DNA from: JAXMEQ01 sp046348225
GTDB taxonomy: Bacteria > Pseudomonadota > Gammaproteobacteria > Burkholderiales > Burkholderiaceae_C
Assembly (NCBI GenBank): GCA_046348225.1
Contig: JAXMEQ010000012.1
Span: forward strand, 1-64,000
DNA: 64,000 nt
Direction: 5' to 3'
The translations under genes were made by a program, and so were the position numbers. Shown here in pieces: positions 60,834 through 64,000 of the stretch. Position 1 is the stretch's first letter, and every line of letters starts with the position of its first letter. The notes below the pieces were generated by a model. It was not told the DNA's origin, ran no database searches, and saw only the letters and a list, made by a program, of their open reading frames with translations.

Positions 60834-61339
60834 TTGAACCGGAGGCTCGCGAAAAAGGTGTCGGTGGCTTCGGGCGCCAGCGTGTCGGCGTACACCACGG
60901 CCTGGAACACGCGCCGGCCCTGGGTGAAGTACATCGCCTGGCTCTGCACCGGCTTGCCATTGGCGCGCTGGCCAGTGGCCGTGGTGCGCACGGGCGGTAC
61001 CGCTGCTGCGGCGCCCGCCACAGTCTGGGGCTGCTCCCCGGAGACCCGCCCCCGCAGGTGAGCGAGCGTTGCGACCTTCCACTGCGCTACCACCTCCGGC
61101 GCGCGGGCCGGGTCGGCGATTTCGGCATGGGCCACCGCAAAGGTGGCGTTGCCCGCGTCGCAGCCCAGCATGGTGAGTTCGGTGTCGCGGCCCGCAAACG
61201 GCACGGTGCGGGCACCGCGGTCGGGCTTGCACGGCAGCAGCAGCGACAACGTGGTCGGCTCGGCGCGAACTTCACGCCAGTTCAGGGTGGGGTTGCAGGC
61301 GGCCACCAGCAGGGCCGCGGCCAGGATCAGAAGGCGCAT
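60830..61339 (-). CDS. Predicted lipoprotein, unknown function
   Basis: The 169-aa protein has a lipoprotein signal peptide ending LVAAC (Cys15), then NPTLNWREVR. The mature part shows LLPCKPDRGARTVPFAGRDTELTMLGCDAG with two cysteines and ends MYFTQGRRVFQAVVYADTLAPEATDTFFASLRF, a pattern I associate with small periplasmic beta-rich domains of unknown role. It starts 36 bp from the divergent CoA-transferase gene. It may lead the transcript through MFS-EIIA-HPr-EI. Confidence 0.8.
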   Translation of the reverse strand: MRLLILAAALLVAACNPTLNWREVRAEPTTLSLLLPCKPDRGARTVPFAGRDTELTMLGCDAGNATFAVAHAEIADPARAPEVVAQWKVATLAHLRGRVSGEQPQTVAGAAAAVPPVRTTATGQRANGKPVQSQAMYFTQGRRVFQAVVYADTLAPEATDTFFASLRFK

Positions 61340-61375
61340 CCGCCCGATTATCGGTTTGCGCCGAAAATGCGGGCC

Positions 61376-62611
61376 ATGAACTCACTTGACGGCATTCGTG
61401 TGCTGGACCTGTCCCGCGTGCTCGCGGGGCCCTGGTGCACCCAGACCCTGGCGGACCTCGGCGCTGACGTGATCAAGATCGAGCGCCCGGGCAGCGGCGA
61501 TGACACGCGCAGCTGGGGACCGCCGTTCCTGAAGGACGCTGACGGCAAAGACTCGGCCGAGTCGGCCTACTACCTCGGCACCAACCGCAACAAGCGCTCG
61601 GTCACCTGCGACATTGCCCAGCCCGCCGGGCAGGCCCTGGTGCGGGACCTGGTGCTGCACTGCGACGTGTTCGTGGAGAACTTCAAGGTCGGCGACATGG
61701 CGCGCTACGGGCTCGACTTTGATTCGCTGCGTCAATTGAACCCCAAACTGGTGTATTGCAGCGTGACCGGCTTCGGCCAGACCGGCCCCTACCGGGAGCG
61801 CGCCGGGTACGACTATGCCGTGCAGGGCATGGGCGGGCTGATGAGCGTGACCGGCGAGCGCGACGACCTCGGCGGCGGCCCGCAGAAGGTGGGTGTGGCT
61901 GTGGCGGACCTCTTCACCGGCCTGTATGCCACCGTGGCCATCCTGGCCGCTGTGCGTCACGCCGAACGGACCGGGCAGGGCCAGCATGTCGACATGGCGC
62001 TGCTGGACACCCAGGTGGCCATGCTGGCCAATCTGGGCGCCAATTACCTCGTCAGCGGCAAGGCGCCAGGCCGCGCCGGCAATGCGCACCAAAACATCGT
62101 GCCCTACCAGGTGTTCGAGGTGGCGCCGGCGGCGGACGGCAGCAAGGATCACCTCATCCTTGCGGTGGGCAACGACAGCCAGTTTGCCAAGTTTTGCGCC
62201 GTGGCTGGCCGGCCCGAGCTGGCCCGCGATCCGCGCTACGCCCGCAACCAGGACCGGGTGCGCCATCGCGCCGAGCTGGTGCCGCAGCTCGAAGCGCTGA
62301 TGAAAACCCGCACCAAGGCCGCGTGGCTGCCGGCGCTGGAGGCGGCGAAGGTGCCTTGCGGCGCCATCAACAACCTGGCCGAGGTGTTCGCCGACCCGCA
62401 GGTGCAGGAGCGCGGCATGGTCCACGCCTGGGCGCATCCGCTCAAAGGCGACCTGAAGCTGGTGGCCAGCCCGATCAAGCTGGGCGCCACCCCGGTGCGC
62501 ACCGACCTGCCGCCGCCGCTGCTGGGCCAGCACACGGACGACGTGCTGCGCGACCTGCTGGGCTACAGCGACGAAATGCGACAGGCCCTGCGGAAAGGTC
62601 AGGTCATCTGA
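61376..62611 (+). CDS. CaiB/BaiF (family III) CoA-transferase
   Basis: The 411-aa protein begins MNSLDGIRVLDLSRVLAGPWCTQTLADLGADVIKIERP, the classic family III start. The catalytic aspartate lies in HVDMALLDTQVAMLANLGANYL. Family III enzymes move CoA between carboxylic acids without a covalent enzyme-CoA intermediate. The substrate is not evident; the coupled alpha/beta hydrolase downstream suggests a small catabolic unit. The ATG at 61376 is chosen for the family N-terminus; an ATG 9 bases earlier is possible. Confidence 0.92.
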   Translation: MNSLDGIRVLDLSRVLAGPWCTQTLADLGADVIKIERPGSGDDTRSWGPPFLKDADGKDSAESAYYLGTNRNKRSVTCDIAQPAGQALVRDLVLHCDVFVENFKVGDMARYGLDFDSLRQLNPKLVYCSVTGFGQTGPYRERAGYDYAVQGMGGLMSVTGERDDLGGGPQKVGVAVADLFTGLYATVAILAAVRHAERTGQGQHVDMALLDTQVAMLANLGANYLVSGKAPGRAGNAHQNIVPYQVFEVAPAADGSKDHLILAVGNDSQFAKFCAVAGRPELARDPRYARNQDRVRHRAELVPQLEALMKTRTKAAWLPALEAAKVPCGAINNLAEVFADPQVQERGMVHAWAHPLKGDLKLVASPIKLGATPVRTDLPPPLLGQHTDDVLRDLLGYSDEMRQALRKGQVI

Positions 62612-63348
62612 TGGCGAATTTCATTCTGGTTCATGGTGCATGGCATGGCGCCTGGTGCTGGCGCGATGTGACGCAGGGGTTGATCCGCGCCGGCCATCGC
62701 GCCCATGCGGTCACGCTCACCGGCGTGGGTGAACGGGCGCACCTGATGTCGCCCGCCATCACGCTGGAGACCCACATCAGCGATGTGGTGAACGCGATCG
62801 AGATGGAAGAAATGGACGAGGTCGTGCTGGCAGTGCATTCCTACGCCGGCATGCTCGGCACGGCTGTGGCAGACCGCATGCCGAAGCGCCTGCGGCACCT
62901 GGTCTATGTGGACGCGGTGGTGCCGCGACCGGGCGAAAGCTGGAGCAGTACCCACGCCAGCGCCACCCGCGAAGCGCGGCTGGCGGCGGCCCAGGCCTCG
63001 CCGGACTTCAGTTTCCCGCCGCCAGACCCGGTGGTGTTTGGCCTGCAGGCTGACCAGTACGAATGGGTGAAACGCCGCCAGACACCGCACCCGGGCCACA
63101 CCTACAGTGCTGCGCTGGCATTCGACCCGCTGCGGGTGGCCAGCGTGGCCCGCACCTTCGTCAACTGCACGCGGCCGCCGCTGGCCACCATTGACGCCAT
63201 CCGCCCCCGTGTCGTGGACCCCCGGTTCTGGGACGGTGCCTGGCTGGGCGGGGCCGGCGTCCGTGTGGTCGAGCTTCAGACCGGCCACGACCCGATGGTC
63301 AGCGCGCCGGACGAGTTGACGCGCCTGCTGGTGGACTGCGCTACTTGA
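62611..63348 (+). CDS. Alpha/beta hydrolase (methylesterase/hydroxynitrile lyase-like)
   Basis: The 245-aa protein begins MANFILVHGAWHGAWCWRDV, typical of the plant methylesterase/hydroxynitrile-lyase-like group. The nucleophile elbow is AVHSYAGMLG, with serine in HSYAG; the histidine is in ELQTGHDPMV. The first base of its ATG is the last base of the CoA-transferase stop, so translation is coupled. It converges on the DUF4197 gene with 8 bp of overlap. Confidence 0.88.
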   Translation: MANFILVHGAWHGAWCWRDVTQGLIRAGHRAHAVTLTGVGERAHLMSPAITLETHISDVVNAIEMEEMDEVVLAVHSYAGMLGTAVADRMPKRLRHLVYVDAVVPRPGESWSSTHASATREARLAAAQASPDFSFPPPDPVVFGLQADQYEWVKRRQTPHPGHTYSAALAFDPLRVASVARTFVNCTRPPLATIDAIRPRVVDPRFWDGAWLGGAGVRVVELQTGHDPMVSAPDELTRLLVDCAT

Positions 63349-64000
63349 GTGCGCCAAAAACCTTTTTGAGCACGGCGCTGCCGGTGCCGACCGGATCCTG
63401 ACGGATCTTCTTTTCTTCCTCGCCGATCATCAGGTACAGGCCGTCGAGCGACTTGCCCGTCACGTACTGCTGGATGTTGGCGTCCTCCTTCCTGACGAGG
63501 CCCATGCCGGCTGCCTTGGCAGCGACGTTGTTGTACTTTTCCGCCAGCCCGACCTTCTCGGTCGCCTTGGTCACCACCGGCAGGAATCTGGCCGCCAGGG
63601 GCGTGCGGGTCTTGTCAGCGAAAAAGCTCGTGACCGAGGTATCACCACCAGTCAGGATCTTGCGGGCGTCCTCCACGTTCATGGACTTCACGGCACTGAC
63701 CAGCAAGTCCTTGGCCATCGGCACGGCGGACTCGGCCGCCCGGTTCATCGAGGTGACCAGCTCGTCCACCCGCTTGCCCTGACCCAGGGTTTTGAGAAGT
63801 TTGCCGGCATCTTCGAGGAAACCGGGCAGCGGAATCCGAACTTTCGGGTTGCCCAGGAATCCGTCCGGTTTGCCCAGCAGGTTCACGGCGGCCACCGCTC
63901 CCCGTTCGAGCGCGGTCTTCAGGCCCTGCGAGGCCTCCGCATTGCTCAGGTCGTTGAGGGTCAGCGCCCGGGCCTGTTGCCACGCGGCCAGGGTGAGCAG
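63341..64000 (-). CDS. DUF4197 domain-containing protein (5' end outside window)
   Basis: The visible 219 residues begin LTLAAWQQARALTLNDLSNAEASQGLK and continue AVNLLGKPDGFLGNPKVRIPLPGFLEDAGKLL, VTSFFADKTRTPLAARFLPVV and the C-terminal GLYLMIGEEEKKIRQDPVGTGSAVLKKVFGALK, all typical of DUF4197. Most family members have a signal peptide; here the start lies beyond base 64000, and the GTG at 63895 is internal. Function is unknown; predicted periplasmic. Confidence 0.88.
   Translation of the reverse strand: MLTLAAWQQARALTLNDLSNAEASQGLKTALERGAVAAVNLLGKPDGFLGNPKVRIPLPGFLEDAGKLLKTLGQGKRVDELVTSMNRAAESAVPMAKDLLVSAVKSMNVEDARKILTGGDTSVTSFFADKTRTPLAARFLPVVTKATEKVGLAEKYNNVAAKAAGMGLVRKEDANIQQYVTGKSLDGLYLMIGEEEKKIRQDPVGTGSAVLKKVFGALK

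Overview
The window is high-GC, densely coded chromosomal DNA of a betaproteobacterium. Gene content (Type IV pilus retraction ATPases pilT/pilU, a priA-rsmI and yraN-diaA-dolP neighbourhood, gatCAB divergent from mreBCD-mrdA, an atpIBEFHAGDC operon, ybeD-lipB-lipA, and an EIIA-HPr-EI chain without a sugar permease) and protein style fit Burkholderiales, most likely Comamonadaceae near Rhodoferax/Polaromonas. A gene closely resembling the BciA/DVR 8-vinyl reductase of (bacterio)chlorophyll synthesis favours a lineage with present or past phototrophy, such as Rhodoferax. Genus placement is inference. I saw no rRNA, tRNA, CRISPR array or IS element.

Layout. 0-6 kb: end of hemE, priA, rsmI, yraN, diaA, dolP. 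6-10.4 kb: a 6-phosphogluconate-dehydrogenase-type reductase, a tautomerase, pilU/pilT and yggS. 10.4-14 kb: an Lrp-type regulator divergent from bifunctional putA. 14-21 kb: a tandem pair of secreted paralogues, a biotinyl-carboxyltransferase fusion, a class V aminotransferase and an AEC permease. 21-29 kb: a Bug-type binding protein, rep, a small exported protein, pldA, a bciA-like gene, xth, pyrE and a DUF4124 protein. 29-37 kb: gatCAB and mreBCD-mrdA. 37-42 kb: yheT, a SnoaL-like gene, an NAD(P)-binding gene whose 5' end has been replaced by a group II intron with an intact RT-maturase-HNH protein, then a 310-bp non-coding segment made almost entirely of consecutive hairpins. 42-51 kb: lemA-TPM-TPM and the ATP synthase operon, separated by one bidirectional terminator. 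51-64 kb: an MBL-fold protein, dat-ybeD-lipB-lipA, an AraC regulator with a DMT exporter, the PTS chain with an MFS gene, a lipoprotein, a CoA-transferase, an alpha/beta hydrolase and a DUF4197 gene cut by the window end.

The most striking non-gene signal is a dispersed element of about 58 bp, present in nine places. It has a 17-bp palindrome head (GCTAT-N7-ATAGC) and a loosely conserved tail. Seven copies lie inside genes as in-frame coding sequence; in two genes the element supplies much of a signal peptide, and an eighth copy supplies a stop codon. A second family fills two intercistronic gaps and starts exactly at the stop codon of the upstream gene. The hairpin array next to the group II intron is the other candidate for something undescribed.
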